Notes under the pieces: model-generated
The model's database searches: none
What the model was told of the DNA's origin: nothing
What the model saw: the letters and a program-made list of their open reading frames with translations, nothing else
Program-made: the position numbers and the translations under genes
Assembly: GCF_029625435.1 (NCBI RefSeq)
Contig: NZ_CP121208.1
Span: 1,302,001 to 1,366,000 of the forward strand
Origin: Arcanobacterium canis
Lineage (GTDB): Bacteria; Actinomycetota; Actinomycetes; Actinomycetales; Actinomycetaceae
Reading direction: 5' to 3'
DNA length: 64,000 nucleotides
Shown here: one piece after another, positions 16,436 through 25,470 of the stretch
Layout: each line of letters starts with the position of its first letter
How positions within the stretch are numbered: the first letter of the stretch is position 1

Positions 16436-16906
16436 ATGGAGTTTTCAGCACAGGCGCACTACAACGCTGCTCCCGACGAGGTTGCTCAAGTTCTGCTGAG
16501 CCGCGAGTTGGCTGATGCACGCGCAAGCAAAGCTGGAGTGAAATCGTACGAATATTCGTTCGATGGAACTGTGGCGAGCGTGCGCGTACGAGCAGGTGCC
16601 GATGTGCTTCCGGAAACTGTCAAACGTTTCGCATCGAACGGCTTCTGGGCAGAAGTCCAAGCACGTGCGCAGTCCAACGTCGTTGCGCACGTCGTGAAAG
16701 TCACTGGTTTGCCGGTAACAGCTAACTTCCGTGTCACGCTCTCCCCCGACGACGCCGGATCGATTGCGGAGATTCGCGGCGAGGTCCGTGTCTCCGTCCC
16801 CTTCGTCGGGAAGAAAATCGAAGAGAAAGCTGTCGCGTATGCCGGGCGCGCGCTTGAACACGATACGTTCATCGTCAACTCGCTTATCGATACACTGGAG
16901 TCATGA
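16436..16906 (+). CDS. DUF2505 domain protein (START-like fold)
   Basis: Soluble protein of 156 residues of the actinobacterial DUF2505 family. These have an SRPBCC/START-like fold that usually binds a hydrophobic ligand. Visible: the N-terminal beta strand [20 protein letters not shown], a mid-region [14 protein letters not shown], and a C-terminal helix with [20 protein letters not shown]. No function is established for the family. It begins after a strong GCAAGGAGGGG ribosome-binding site, and its stop overlaps the thyA start as ATGA, so it is translationally coupled to thyA. A link to nucleotide metabolism is therefore suggested only by position. Confidence 0.82.
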   Translation: MEFSAQAHYNAAPDEVAQVLLSRELADARASKAGVKSYEYSFDGTVASVRVRAGADVLPETVKRFASNGFWAEVQARAQSNVVAHVVKVTGLPVTANFRVTLSPDDAGSIAEIRGEVRVSVPFVGKKIEEKAVAYAGRALEHDTFIVNSLIDTLES

Positions 16907-17703
16907 TCGATCGCCAATACGAAGACCTGCTCGCTGACGTCATGGAAAATGGCACTCTCAAGGGTGACCGAACCGGAACGGGCACATTGTCTGTTTTCGG
17001 ACGTCAGCTCAGGTACGACCTCACCGAGGGATTTCCGCGTATTACCACGAAATTCGTCGCGATGAAAGCTGTCAAAGGCGAGCTACTGTGGTTCTTGCGC
17101 GGAGACACGAACATCGAATGGCTACGTGAACGCGGCATCACTATCTGGGACGAGTGGGCTGATGAGGATGGAAACTTAGGCCCTGTGTACGGTGCTCAGT
17201 GGAGAAGCTGGCCCACGCCGTCGGGCGAACACATTGACCAAATTTCTCACGTGATCGAACAGATTCGAACCGATCCCAATTCGCGCCGACTCATCGTGTC
17301 AGCGTGGATTGTCAGCGAACTGGACAAAATGGCGCTAGCTCCGTGCCACGCATTTTTCCAGTTTTACGTTGCTGACGGTCGTCTGTCGTGCCAGCTCTAC
17401 CAGCGAAGCGCAGATCTTTTCCTCGGGGTTCCCTTCAACATTGCTTCCTACGCATTACTCACACATATGGTTGCGCAACAAACTGATCTTCAGGTTGGCG
17501 ATTTTGTGTGGACTGGCGGCGACTGCCACATCTACACCAATCATCTTGAGCAGGTGAGGCAGCAACTTCGTCGCGAACCCTATCCGTTCCCGACTCTTCA
17601 CTTGCGCAAAGCTTCCTCGATCTTTGACTACCATATGGACGATATCGATGCGTCAGACGGATACAACCACCATCCGAGGATTTCTGCACCCGTGGCAGTA
17701 TGA
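16903..17703 (+). CDS. thyA: Thymidylate synthase
   Basis: Converts dUMP to dTMP using methylene-tetrahydrofolate as both carbon donor and reductant. It has 266 residues, like E. coli ThyA. Visible: the phosphate-binding Arg in KGDRTGTGT, the catalytic Cys148 in [11 protein letters not shown], the dUMP-binding [15 protein letters not shown], and the C-terminal ISAPVAV that closes the active site. One change from the common sequence is W-I-V where E. coli has W-N-V in the segment before the catalytic Cys. It lies between DUF2505 and folA with four-base ATGA overlaps or near overlaps, so the three are co-expressed. Confidence 0.97.
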   Translation: MIDRQYEDLLADVMENGTLKGDRTGTGTLSVFGRQLRYDLTEGFPRITTKFVAMKAVKGELLWFLRGDTNIEWLRERGITIWDEWADEDGNLGPVYGAQWRSWPTPSGEHIDQISHVIEQIRTDPNSRRLIVSAWIVSELDKMALAPCHAFFQFYVADGRLSCQLYQRSADLFLGVPFNIASYALLTHMVAQQTDLQVGDFVWTGGDCHIYTNHLEQVRQQLRREPYPFPTLHLRKASSIFDYHMDDIDASDGYNHHPRISAPVAV

Positions 17704-17714
17704 GGAGGCCGGCG

Positions 17715-18290
17715 ATGTCCACACCGCATATTACTCACAGTGTCTGCCCCAACCGTCCACTACTTGGCTTGATCTTCGCTCAAGGCCACGATGGCGCAAT
17801 TGGAGTTCATGGTGAACTCCCGTGGTATCTCCCCGAAGACCTCGCACTCTTTCAACATGTCACGACTGGCAGCGATATTCTCATGGGCAGGAAAACCTGG
17901 GATTCAATTCCTGCCCGCAACCGCCCGCTCGCGAATCGCAGAAATATTGTGGTCACCAGCGCAAACGCCGATAACTTCCCTGGAGCGCATGTTGTGCGAA
18001 GCGCCCAGGAGGCCTACTTCAATGCCACGGGCAAGATCGCATGGTGCATTGGCGGCGCAGGACTCTTCGACATGCTGGCTGATCAGGCAGATTTGCTTCT
18101 GATCACTGACGTTGATCTTGATGTGCCCGACGCCGACACTTTCGCTCCGAATTGGCATCGGCGCGATTTCTGTGCTACACAGGTTTCTCCAGAGCACGGC
18201 TGGCATACTTCACGTACTGGTCTGCGTTTCCGCGTCACGCTCTACGTGCGCCGAGGTATCACAGTTCCCGACGTGGATCTGGGATTGTAG
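17715..18290 (+). CDS. folA: Dihydrofolate reductase
   Basis: Regenerates tetrahydrofolate from the dihydrofolate made by ThyA, using NADPH. It has 191 residues, including an N-terminal extension of about 20 beyond the E. coli enzyme. Visible: LGLIFAQGHDGAIGVHGELPWYLPEDLALF with the WYLPEDL substrate/catalytic segment, the NADPH-binding MGRKTWDSIP, and the GGAGLF turn. An earlier in-frame ATG (17700) overlaps the thyA stop, but GAGGAGG at 17702-17708 is placed for the ATG at 17715. It is the last gene of the operon. CTCATC...GATGAG just downstream could be a weak terminator. Confidence 0.95.
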   Translation: MSTPHITHSVCPNRPLLGLIFAQGHDGAIGVHGELPWYLPEDLALFQHVTTGSDILMGRKTWDSIPARNRPLANRRNIVVTSANADNFPGAHVVRSAQEAYFNATGKIAWCIGGAGLFDMLADQADLLLITDVDLDVPDADTFAPNWHRRDFCATQVSPEHGWHTSRTGLRFRVTLYVRRGITVPDVDLGL

Positions 18291-18480
18291 CAACCAGCAA
18301 TTCCTCATCGATGATGAGCGCAGTGACTGATTTATCGTTTGATCCCTCTTGTTCGAGTAATCGGCAATAAAGCGGACATGACACACAAACCTCAGGTGTT
18401 CTTCGCGCAAATCCACGTTTACCCCAACACATCTCAATTTCGCCTGTATCGAAACTTCCAGAAACTTTCCCCGTGAGCGG

Positions 18481-18529
18481 TATACTGGACTCATACCAGA
18501 AAGTGGATATGTCCCAATATCTCCACTTT
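18481..18529 (+). promoter_or_regulatory. dps promoter region with inverted repeat in the leader
   Basis: A TATACT -10 box (18481-18486) would start transcription near 18493. The transcript would then contain an inverted repeat, AAAGTGGATAT (18500-18510) and ATATCTCCACTTT (18517-18529). It is 11 bp with one bulged T and ends about 27 bases before the dps ATG. It could be an operator or an mRNA hairpin. The rest of the 265-base gap after folA holds nothing recognisable. Confidence 0.5.
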
Positions 18530-18555
18530 GGTCAAGACCCGAAAGGAAAGGAATC

Positions 18556-19017
18556 ATGGCAGACGCATTTAAGGCCTCCGACGTACTCGGAGAATCGCTT
18601 CAGAAGGTGCTGACCGACGTGACCGCATTGTCTCTCAATGCCAAGCAGTTGCACTGGAATATCGTTGGCCCAGGCTTCCGCGCACTTCACCTCTATCTTG
18701 ATGATGTCGTCACCATCGCACGCGAAGCATCCGATGAGGTCGCTGAGCGTATGCGCGCAGTCGGACTCAATGCAGACGGCCGTCCGAGCACAGTCGCCGA
18801 ATCGCACTCTCTTCCGGCGTTGAGCGAAGGCTCGATTAGCGACGTTGATGGTGCAGCCGCAGCCGTTGCCGCAATCACCGCTACTGTCAACACCCTGCGC
18901 CAGGTACATGAGAAGGTCGATGCTGAGGATCCTGCTTCGGCCGATATTCTCCTCGACTACGTGCGTCGCCTTGAGCAGCAAGCGTGGTTCATTGGCTCAG
19001 CAATTGCGCAGGCCTAG
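18556..19017 (+). CDS. dps: Dps-type ferritin, DNA-protecting protein
   Basis: Forms dodecameric cages that oxidise and store iron and shield DNA during stress. It has 153 residues, normal for the family. The inter-subunit ferroxidase site is visible as LNAKQLHWNIVGPGFRALH and LYLDDVVTIAREASDEVAERM, supplying the His, Asp and Glu ligands. A four-helix bundle follows to the end. There is no long basic N-terminal tail, so DNA binding may be weak. A strong AAAGGAAAGGA ribosome-binding site precedes the ATG. It is transcribed alone, with a TATACT box and an inverted repeat upstream and a long palindrome downstream. Confidence 0.93.
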   Translation: MADAFKASDVLGESLQKVLTDVTALSLNAKQLHWNIVGPGFRALHLYLDDVVTIAREASDEVAERMRAVGLNADGRPSTVAESHSLPALSEGSISDVDGAAAAVAAITATVNTLRQVHEKVDAEDPASADILLDYVRRLEQQAWFIGSAIAQA

Positions 19018-19026
19018 TATTTCACA

Positions 19027-19077
19027 GGTGTAAAGAATCGGTGGCAGATAATTTATCTGCCACCGATTCTTTACACC
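19027..19077. terminator. Long perfect palindrome between convergent genes
   Basis: Two perfectly complementary 25-base arms (19027-19051 and 19053-19077) separated by one base, ten bases after the dps stop. The core is ATCGGTGGCAGATAA and its complement. There is no T-run, so it is probably a tailless bidirectional terminator. Confidence 0.8.
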
Positions 19078-19120
19078 CACGATGATCTCAATGTATTTCT
19101 TACGTTGAGACCACCATGGA

Positions 19121-19149
19121 TGTGGGGTGCTTTCTCCAAGCACCCCACA
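19121..19149. terminator. Hairpin after the FMN reductase gene
   Basis: Perfect 12-bp stem TGTGGGGTGCTT / AAGCACCCCACA with a five-base loop, four bases beyond the stop codon of the minus-strand reductase gene. There is no T-tail on the minus strand. Confidence 0.75.
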
Positions 19150-19152
19150 CTC

Positions 19153-19866
19153 CTACTTTTTCAAAAGCTGATCGAACGAGGCAAAGTCTTCGTACAGCTC
19201 AGTAGGGTCAGTCTGGATCAGCTCTTCCTGACTCTTACTTGCGAGACGCGTCGCACCGCGCTGTTGAACTTGACGCACCTGCGCGTTACCAACCGCGGCA
19301 CTGGTGTTGGCGATTTCACCTTGCTCAACCATGACTGCACGAGCAAGCTCGCGCCCTGAGCGCGAAATACGTCGTTCAAGCGACGCGCCTCCCGAGCCAT
19401 CAGAGTCGGCAGCTGCTGCTCCCCAGTCTTCTGTTGCCGCATACACCGCTGTGGGAACCACATGCGCATGAAGGTAGGAGAACATCGGCCGCAGCGCGTG
19501 TTCAGTGATGAGTGAATGGCGCGGAGTGCCACCCGTCGCACCGATCAGCACTGGCTTGCCCTTGAGCGTATCTTCCGGCATAACATCAAAGAAGCTTTTG
19601 AACAGCCCCGACATGGACGCGTTGTAAGCCGGTGTCACCGCCACCACCGCATCAGCATTGAGAACATCATCGAACGCCTCCTCGAGCGCTGGCGCAGGGA
19701 AACCCGCCAACATCGCATCCATGATGTGATGAGCATGGGCACGTAGCGAAATCACGTGATATTCACTGCCCGGCAGCGCATCCACCGCCGCGCGCGCAAG
19801 CTTTTCCCCCAACGCGTCAGTCGTCGAATTTTCCGAGAGCGACGCCGATATGACGACGATATTCAT
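19153..19866 (-). CDS. NADPH-dependent FMN reductase-like protein
   Basis: Flavodoxin-fold reductase of 237 residues, of the CE1759 family, which typically accompanies a luciferase-like monooxygenase. The N-terminal VVISASLSENSTTDALGEKLA is the phosphate-binding loop for FMN. The segment TPAYNASMSGLFKSFFD is the NADPH-dependent FMN reductase signature, followed by GATGGTPRHS. It probably supplies reduced flavin to the protein encoded just upstream, whose stop overlaps this start as TGATG (19864-19868). Its last 70 residues are family-specific. The substrate of the pair is unknown. Confidence 0.85.
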   Translation of the reverse strand: MNIVVISASLSENSTTDALGEKLARAAVDALPGSEYHVISLRAHAHHIMDAMLAGFPAPALEEAFDDVLNADAVVAVTPAYNASMSGLFKSFFDVMPEDTLKGKPVLIGATGGTPRHSLITEHALRPMFSYLHAHVVPTAVYAATEDWGAAAADSDGSGGASLERRISRSGRELARAVMVEQGEIANTSAAVGNAQVRQVQQRGATRLASKSQEELIQTDPTELYEDFASFDQLLKK

Positions 19867-21074
19867 CAGTGCTTCTCCGTCAGGTGCAAGAGGTTGTCAG
19901 CGTGCCTGACTGAAGCTTCGTCATTTTCTTGCTGCTCATACGGTGTCGCAACGCCCGAAACGTTGTCTGGCTCACCGAAAACAGTGGAATCATGCGCACC
20001 TCCACGAGCCGCAACGAGCGACGCATGAGTTGGCGCATCGGGGACGCCATCCTCGCGCATCGCTGTGAATTCCTTGCGCAAGGTCGGCAAAATTTCACCC
20101 AGATAATCGATCTGCTCAAGGACCTTCTTCAATGGCAAGCCCGCGTGGTCGATGAGGAACATCTGACGCTGGTAGTCACCAACCGCCTCACGGAAGCCCA
20201 GGGTTCGATCGATTACTTCCTGCGGAGATCCGACTGTGAGCGGAGTTTGCGAGGTGAAGTCTTCCATTGACGGGCCGTTGCCGTACACCGGAGCATTATC
20301 GAAGTAGGGGCGGAACTCGCGCTTGGCAGTCTGGGAATCCTTGGCCATGTAGAACTGTCCACCCAAGCCCACGATGGCATCCTGCGGGCGTCCGTGACCG
20401 TAGTGCGCGAACCGCTGACGGTACAGTGCCACCATCCGCTTCGTGTGGCTCATCGGCCAGAAGATGTTGTTATGGAAGAAACCATCACCGTAGTAGGCAG
20501 CCTGCTCAGCAATCTCTGGGGAACGAATCGAACCGTGCCAGACGAAGGGAGCAACGCCGTCAAGAGGACGCGGAGTCGAGGTGAAGTTACGCAAGGCGGT
20601 GCGGAATTGACCTTCCCAGTTCACGACGTCGTTATCCCACAGCTCACGCAGAAGTGAGTAGTTTTCGATCGCCAGCGGAATACCTTGGCGGATGTCCTTA
20701 CCAAACCAAGGATAGACCGGGCCCGTATTACCTCGGCCCATCATAAGATCGACTCGCCCGTCCGCCAGATGCTGGAGCATCGCAAAATCTTCAGCGATCT
20801 TGACCGGGTCTTGAGTGGTAATCAAGGTGGTAGAAGTGGACAGTATGATGCGTTTGGTCTGCGCCGCAATATAGGCAAGCGTAGTAGTTGGTGACGAGGA
20901 GAAGAACGGCGGGTTGTGATGCTCACCGATGGCATACACATCCAAACCGACTTCCTCAGCATGTTTCGCGATCTCAGCCGAGGCCTTAATGCGCTCGTGT
21001 TCCGTGGGGGTGCGACCCGTGGTGGGATCGGTGGTGATATCTGAGACAGAAAATACTCCGAACTGCATATCCAT
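19866..21074 (-). CDS. Luciferase-like (LLM class) flavin-dependent oxidoreductase
   Basis: TIM-barrel FMN- or F420-type oxidoreductase of 402 residues, CE1758 family. Visible: MQFGVFSVSDI at the first strand, AIGEHHNPPFFSSSP (conserved EHH), STTLITTQDPVKIAEDFAMLQHLADGR with the conserved DPV and AEDFA, and MGRGNTGPVYPWF. The C-terminal 60 residues are probably disordered. A clear AAGGAG precedes the ATG. The coupled FMN reductase downstream suggests a two-component monooxygenase using reduced FMN. The substrate cannot be read from sequence. It is transcribed divergently from ppc. Confidence 0.87.
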   Translation of the reverse strand: MDMQFGVFSVSDITTDPTTGRTPTEHERIKASAEIAKHAEEVGLDVYAIGEHHNPPFFSSSPTTTLAYIAAQTKRIILSTSTTLITTQDPVKIAEDFAMLQHLADGRVDLMMGRGNTGPVYPWFGKDIRQGIPLAIENYSLLRELWDNDVVNWEGQFRTALRNFTSTPRPLDGVAPFVWHGSIRSPEIAEQAAYYGDGFFHNNIFWPMSHTKRMVALYRQRFAHYGHGRPQDAIVGLGGQFYMAKDSQTAKREFRPYFDNAPVYGNGPSMEDFTSQTPLTVGSPQEVIDRTLGFREAVGDYQRQMFLIDHAGLPLKKVLEQIDYLGEILPTLRKEFTAMREDGVPDAPTHASLVAARGGAHDSTVFGEPDNVSGVATPYEQQENDEASVRHADNLLHLTEKH

Positions 21075-21131
21075 GTTCTTGCTCCTTCATTATTCGAGGA
21101 AGTTGTGTTTCTGAGATGAGAGTATCACCCT

Positions 21132-21166
21132 TTAGTTAAATATTCAACCTTTAGGCCGAGGGGGGC
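21132..21166 (-). promoter_or_regulatory. Possible operator upstream of the flavin monooxygenase pair
   Basis: The plus strand reads CCCTTTAGTTAAATATTCAA and then CCTTTAG: two CCTTTAG direct repeats flanking the near-palindrome GTTAAATATTCAAC. It lies about 60-90 bases before the monooxygenase start, where a repressor or activator site would be expected. The factor is unknown. Confidence 0.35.
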
Positions 21167-21189
21167 ATTCTCCCCATTCGCCACCACAA

Positions 21190-21219
21190 TTGTGTGAGTT
21201 GTTCAGGCACGACTAAGAT
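21190..21219 (+). promoter_or_regulatory. Probable ppc promoter
   Basis: TTGTGT -35 (21190-21195), 18-base spacer, TAAGAT -10 (21214-21219). The ATG at 21248 and its GGGAGGG ribosome-binding site lie just downstream. Confidence 0.5.
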
Positions 21220-21247
21220 TGAGCGCGGAAAACAACGGGAGGGATAT

Positions 21248-24043
21248 ATGTCCGAAGTTATCGACGGCGCCGAGCCAATCCAGGACGATCCGCGTATTGA
21301 CGCGTCATTGCGCGCAGCAGTCCGACGGCTCACCACGCTGCTCGGAAATGTGCTTGAGGATCACTATGGCAGCGATGTGCTCGAACTGGTTGACAGTATC
21401 CGTCTGCGCGCCAAAGCAGCTGCAGATGATCCAACCGATGCACTCGGACGTGAACTCCTTACCACTCTTTCAGCACTCCCGAGTGAAGAAGCAACTCTGG
21501 CAACGCGCGCATTTGCACAGTACTTCTTGCTCGCAAATTCGGCCGAGCAGTCATATCGCATCCGTTCAATCGAAGCAGCCAATGACACCGACTCATGGAT
21601 CCCCACCTCAGTTCGTCAAATCGCTGATACACTCGGCGCCGAAGGACTGCAGGAAACCGTCGATAGTCTCGAAGCACGGCTCGTTTTCACTGCACACCCC
21701 ACTGAAGCCTCTCGTCGCGCGATTCTACGTAAGCTACGTGCGATTTCTGAGATTCTCGAAATCGATACCACATCTGGCACACTCGCTCGTAAGCGTCAAA
21801 ATGCTCGGCTCACTGAAATTATTGAGAGCCTGTGGCAGACCGACGAGATTCGCTCCGAACAACCGACACCAATCGACGAAGCGCGCAACGCACTTTATTA
21901 TCTTCGCCAAATCTACCTCCATACGCTCTCCGATTTCCTTCGCGACTTCGATTCCGAGCTCAAGGCGTCTGGTGCGCGACTTTCCGACTCATCTTCACCG
22001 CTTATCTTCGGCACATGGATCGGTGGCGATCGCGACGGGAATCCCTTCGTCACGCCAGAAGTCACTGCGACGGTTTTGCGCCTGCAAGCAACCACCGCAA
22101 TGGACATTATCGCCGAACTTCTCACCCAGCTCATCGAGTCCACCTCGATCTCTGCAGCGCTCACCGGTGCCGATGACGAACTCGCAGCTTACCTGGACGC
22201 TCATTACCAGGCGTACCCTGGCGATGAAGAGATTCGCCGGATGTTTGCTGAGGAGCCCTACCGTTTGGTGCTCGGGGCTATGCGACACAAGGTGAGTGTC
22301 ACTCGTGAGCGTTTCGCTGAAGGCACGGCCTACGACGGCCGTGGCTACGCCGACGTCGATGAGCTTTTGGCTGAACTCGCAATGCTTCGCGATGCTCTGC
22401 GCCGCCATCACTCGCGTTCTGCTGACGGAGCCGTTGCCACCGCAATGCACGTCATCCGAGCCGTTGGATTCACCCTGGCAACGATGGACGTACGTGAACA
22501 CTCCGAGAAACACCACGACGTGTTAGCCCAGCTTTACGACCGACTCGGCGAACTCGACGTCCCATATGCACAACTCGATGCTGAGGGTAAACGTGAGATC
22601 CTGTCACGTGAACTGGCGTCTGCACGTCCACTTGCAGGTGCTGTGCTTGACGACGACGAAGAGTCCATTCTCGCTCCGCTTGAGCGCATCACATTCAACA
22701 CATTCCGCGCATTGCGTGATGCCCAGCGTACGTATGGTCGCGATGTCATCACCACATACATCATTTCGATGACGCACGGAGCACATGACGTTCTCGCAGC
22801 CGCAGTACTCGCGAAGGAGGCGGGCATTCTCGATCTGTCGTCGTCAACAAAGCGCGCCGACGTCGGCTTTGCTCCTCTGCTTGAGACAACCGTTGAACTT
22901 GCCGCAGCAGGTGAAATTCTCGACCAACTTCTGTCGGATCCCTCCTACCGCGAAATCGTTCGACTCCGCGGCGACGTGCAAGAGGTGATGCTCGGGTATT
23001 CCGATTCAAATAAGGAAGCGGGAGTCTTTACTTCTCAGTGGTCGATTCAGAAAGCACAGCGGGCACTGCGTGATGTGGCAGCAAAGCACCATGTCAAGCT
23101 TCGTCTTTTCCATGGCCGTGGCGGCTCGGTTGGACGCGGCGGCGGCCCCACATTCGATGCGATTATGTCCCAGCCAGCTGGAGTGTTGGAGGGCCAGATT
23201 AAATTCACCGAGCAGGGTGAGGTGATTTCGGATAAGTACCTCCTCCCGCGCCTTGCACGTGAAAACCTTGACCTATCTCTTGCCGCTGTTATGCAGGCAA
23301 CGGCATTACATCGCACACGCCGGCACAGCGATGAGCAGGTTGCCTACTGGGATTCGATTTTGGACCTGATCTCTGAGGCGTCTTATCGTGCCTACCACGA
23401 ACTCGCGTCGAATCCGGATCTACCCGAATATTTCGTCTCATCTACACCGGTAGAACTTCTGGGTGACCTCAATATCGGTTCACGCCCCTCAAAGCGAACA
23501 ACGTCAGAGAAGGGTCTGGACGGCCTGCGTGCAATTCCGTGGGTATTCGGGTGGACACAATCACGTCAGATTGTGCCAGGATGGTTCGGTTTTGGTTCGG
23601 GTATCAAGGCTGCACGCGAAGCTGGATATGATGAGGAACTCCTCAACATGCGCCAGGCATCTTCGTTCTTCCAGTCAGTTCTATCCAATATCGAGATGAC
23701 CTTGGCGAAGACGGATATCGAGATCGCTGCACACTATGTACATTCGCTCGTTCCTGAGCATCTGTGGCCAATCTTTGAACTCATTAAGCGCGAACACAAG
23801 CTCACAGTCGAACAGGTTGCGTGGCTGACAGGAGCCGAAACACTACTCGATAATCAGCCAACGCTTCAGCGAACCCTCGCGGTTCGAGATCGTTACCTCG
23901 CACCGTTGAACTACATGCAGGTAGCGCTGCTGAAGAAGGTGCGCGAGGCTGAAGCATCAGGCGCACAAGTTGATCGTGAAACCAGACGAGCTCTCCTCAT
24001 TACTGTCAATGGCGTAGCCGCTGGCATGAAGAATACGGGCTAA
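21248..24043 (+). CDS. ppc: Phosphoenolpyruvate carboxylase
   Basis: Anaplerotic enzyme carboxylating PEP to oxaloacetate. It has 931 residues, normal size. Catalytic landmarks in order: FTAHPTEASRRAI with the catalytic His, GGDRDGNPFVT, LGYSDSNKEAG, FHGRGGSVGRGGGPT, and the IPWVFGWTQSR segment near the C-terminus. The protein ends MKNTG, matching the usual R/KNTG terminus that contacts the active and allosteric sites. The start is ATG 21248, directly after GGGAGGG; the frame remains open to 21194. It is a monocistronic gene ending in a strong terminator. Confidence 0.97.
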   Translation: MSEVIDGAEPIQDDPRIDASLRAAVRRLTTLLGNVLEDHYGSDVLELVDSIRLRAKAAADDPTDALGRELLTTLSALPSEEATLATRAFAQYFLLANSAEQSYRIRSIEAANDTDSWIPTSVRQIADTLGAEGLQETVDSLEARLVFTAHPTEASRRAILRKLRAISEILEIDTTSGTLARKRQNARLTEIIESLWQTDEIRSEQPTPIDEARNALYYLRQIYLHTLSDFLRDFDSELKASGARLSDSSSPLIFGTWIGGDRDGNPFVTPEVTATVLRLQATTAMDIIAELLTQLIESTSISAALTGADDELAAYLDAHYQAYPGDEEIRRMFAEEPYRLVLGAMRHKVSVTRERFAEGTAYDGRGYADVDELLAELAMLRDALRRHHSRSADGAVATAMHVIRAVGFTLATMDVREHSEKHHDVLAQLYDRLGELDVPYAQLDAEGKREILSRELASARPLAGAVLDDDEESILAPLERITFNTFRALRDAQRTYGRDVITTYIISMTHGAHDVLAAAVLAKEAGILDLSSSTKRADVGFAPLLETTVELAAAGEILDQLLSDPSYREIVRLRGDVQEVMLGYSDSNKEAGVFTSQWSIQKAQRALRDVAAKHHVKLRLFHGRGGSVGRGGGPTFDAIMSQPAGVLEGQIKFTEQGEVISDKYLLPRLARENLDLSLAAVMQATALHRTRRHSDEQVAYWDSILDLISEASYRAYHELASNPDLPEYFVSSTPVELLGDLNIGSRPSKRTTSEKGLDGLRAIPWVFGWTQSRQIVPGWFGFGSGIKAAREAGYDEELLNMRQASSFFQSVLSNIEMTLAKTDIEIAAHYVHSLVPEHLWPIFELIKREHKLTVEQVAWLTGAETLLDNQPTLQRTLAVRDRYLAPLNYMQVALLKKVREAEASGAQVDRETRRALLITVNGVAAGMKNTG

Positions 24044-24059
24044 TCGATACTCATCATGC

Positions 24060-24101
24060 AGTGGTGGCCCCTGGCGTATATGCCAAGAGCCACCACTTTT
24101 T
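24060..24101 (+). terminator. Rho-independent terminator of ppc
   Basis: Nine-bp stem AGTGGTGGC / GCCACCACT with an internal TGGC...GCCA stem, then TTTTT. It overlaps the last codon of the convergent MFS gene. Confidence 0.85.
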
Positions 24102-25348
24102 CATTCAGGCGTGGAAGTGACAATTCGATGCCGCGAATACCCCTGAGCAAGTACAGCAGCGAATGCAAGGAAGCCAAGTGCGGACAGATAGACAAAGGCG
24201 TAGTGAAACCCGATCGACTCTTGGAGATATGAACTCACCATTGGACCAGCCAGTGCGCCAAAAATTCCGTAGGCTGCAAAGACAAGCCCGAAAATCTGAC
24301 CAAAATATCGGATTCCAAAGATCGGCGTTAACAACGCAGGCGCAGTTGTAAACATCGTACCGAGCCCAATTCCAGCAACAAGTGCCACAACGACTAGCAC
24401 CGTCGGGGCTTCGACAATCGTCAGAGCGAGATAGCCAGCACCAACGCCAAAGAATGCACAAGCAGCGATGATCACGGGACAGACTCGATCGATGATTGCC
24501 GCAATAACAATACGAATCAGCGCATTACCGATAGCGAACGCAGTGATCACTGCAGCCGTGTTCACAGGCACACCATGTTCATTGAGATAGGTGGCATATG
24601 TTGCAGAAAATGGCAACATGGAGATCGTTGCTGCCCCTGCCGCAAACCAGATAACCCACATTTGCCAAAATGAGGCCGAACGGACTGCTTGAGACACAGT
24701 CAATGATTGGCTTAATTCAACACGATTCTTACTGCGAGAAAATGCTGCAAGTTCTTCAAGGCGCGCAAATTCCACCTGCTTTGGAGTGGACAACAAGATC
24801 GCAACGATTGAGAACGCAATAGTAGCTCCAACGAGCACAGAGAGCGTTGCCTGAAAACCTATCCTCGCAAGAGCACCAGCAATTATTGGTGAGGCAAGCG
24901 CTGCCCACCCCGCGAATGACACATTGATCATGCCTGTCACGAGACCACCTCGAAGAGGGAACCACTCCTGAACCGCGGAAAGCGAGGGTGAATATGCGAA
25001 CGTTGTCGAAATGCCACCGATTGCCGCCCAGACATACACAGCCGTCAGCGAGTGAGGAAAAATGAGGAGCAAAGACAGAGCCGTGACCTGCATGAGGAGA
25101 GAGATGACGTACATCATGCGCGTCCCCCACCATCCACGCATCACACCGGCGACATAAGTAAAGATTCCTGAGGAGAGAACAGCGACCGTCGTCACCCACC
25201 CAAGTTGAGCGTTCGTTGCACCCAACGCATCTTTCCAATATGGAATAAACAGTCCCGGTAGAGAGAACAGTAAGATGCCGGGAACTGCCATTGCAAGAAT
25301 CCCCGCAACTACCGCTGCCTCCCCTCGAAAAGTAGTTGAATTTAACAC
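24101..25348 (-). CDS. MFS transporter, substrate unknown
   Basis: Major facilitator with about 12 hydrophobic segments. The loop after segment 2 reads GVMRGWWGTRMMYV, in place of the classic GxLaDrxGrr signature, and GGISTTFAYSPSLSAVQEWFP resembles the OFA (oxalate/formate antiporter-like) branch. The preferred start is GTG 25348 (VLNSTTFRG..., 415 residues), seven bases after a TATGCT box. The frame remains open to 25453, but that would run across the divergent DUF4126 promoter region. No adjacent enzyme hints at a substrate. Confidence 0.8.
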   Translation of the reverse strand: MLNSTTFRGEAAVVAGILAMAVPGILLFSLPGLFIPYWKDALGATNAQLGWVTTVAVLSSGIFTYVAGVMRGWWGTRMMYVISLLMQVTALSLLLIFPHSLTAVYVWAAIGGISTTFAYSPSLSAVQEWFPLRGGLVTGMINVSFAGWAALASPIIAGALARIGFQATLSVLVGATIAFSIVAILLSTPKQVEFARLEELAAFSRSKNRVELSQSLTVSQAVRSASFWQMWVIWFAAGAATISMLPFSATYATYLNEHGVPVNTAAVITAFAIGNALIRIVIAAIIDRVCPVIIAACAFFGVGAGYLALTIVEAPTVLVVVALVAGIGLGTMFTTAPALLTPIFGIRYFGQIFGLVFAAYGIFGALAGPMVSSYLQESIGFHYAFVYLSALGFLAFAAVLAQGYSRHRIVTSTPE

Positions 25349-25354
25349 TAAAAC

Positions 25355-25388
25355 AGCATACACCCGTGTCTCGGCTGCCAGGTAGAGT
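25355..25388. promoter_or_regulatory. Divergent -10 boxes for the MFS and DUF4126 genes
   Basis: On the minus strand TATGCT (25355-25360) lies seven bases before the GTG at 25348, a leaderless arrangement. On the plus strand TAGAGT (25383-25388) would start transcription near 25395, giving a leader of about 76 bases before 25471. -35 boxes are weak on both sides. Confidence 0.4.
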
Positions 25389-25470
25389 TGTGATGATGCG
25401 ATCACTTGATCCTTGGCTTGATGAGCACTCCTGCCAGATATCCACTTCTCCAAACGAAATGAGGAACGTT

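Noticed and set aside
18210-18557. Minus-strand frame of 115 codons between folA and dps
   Set aside because: It overlaps the end of folA and the dps promoter, has no start signal and no recognisable domain.
21219-22295. 358-codon frame inside ppc
   Set aside because: The codons are a shifted reading of ppc; the ppc frame carries all catalytic motifs.
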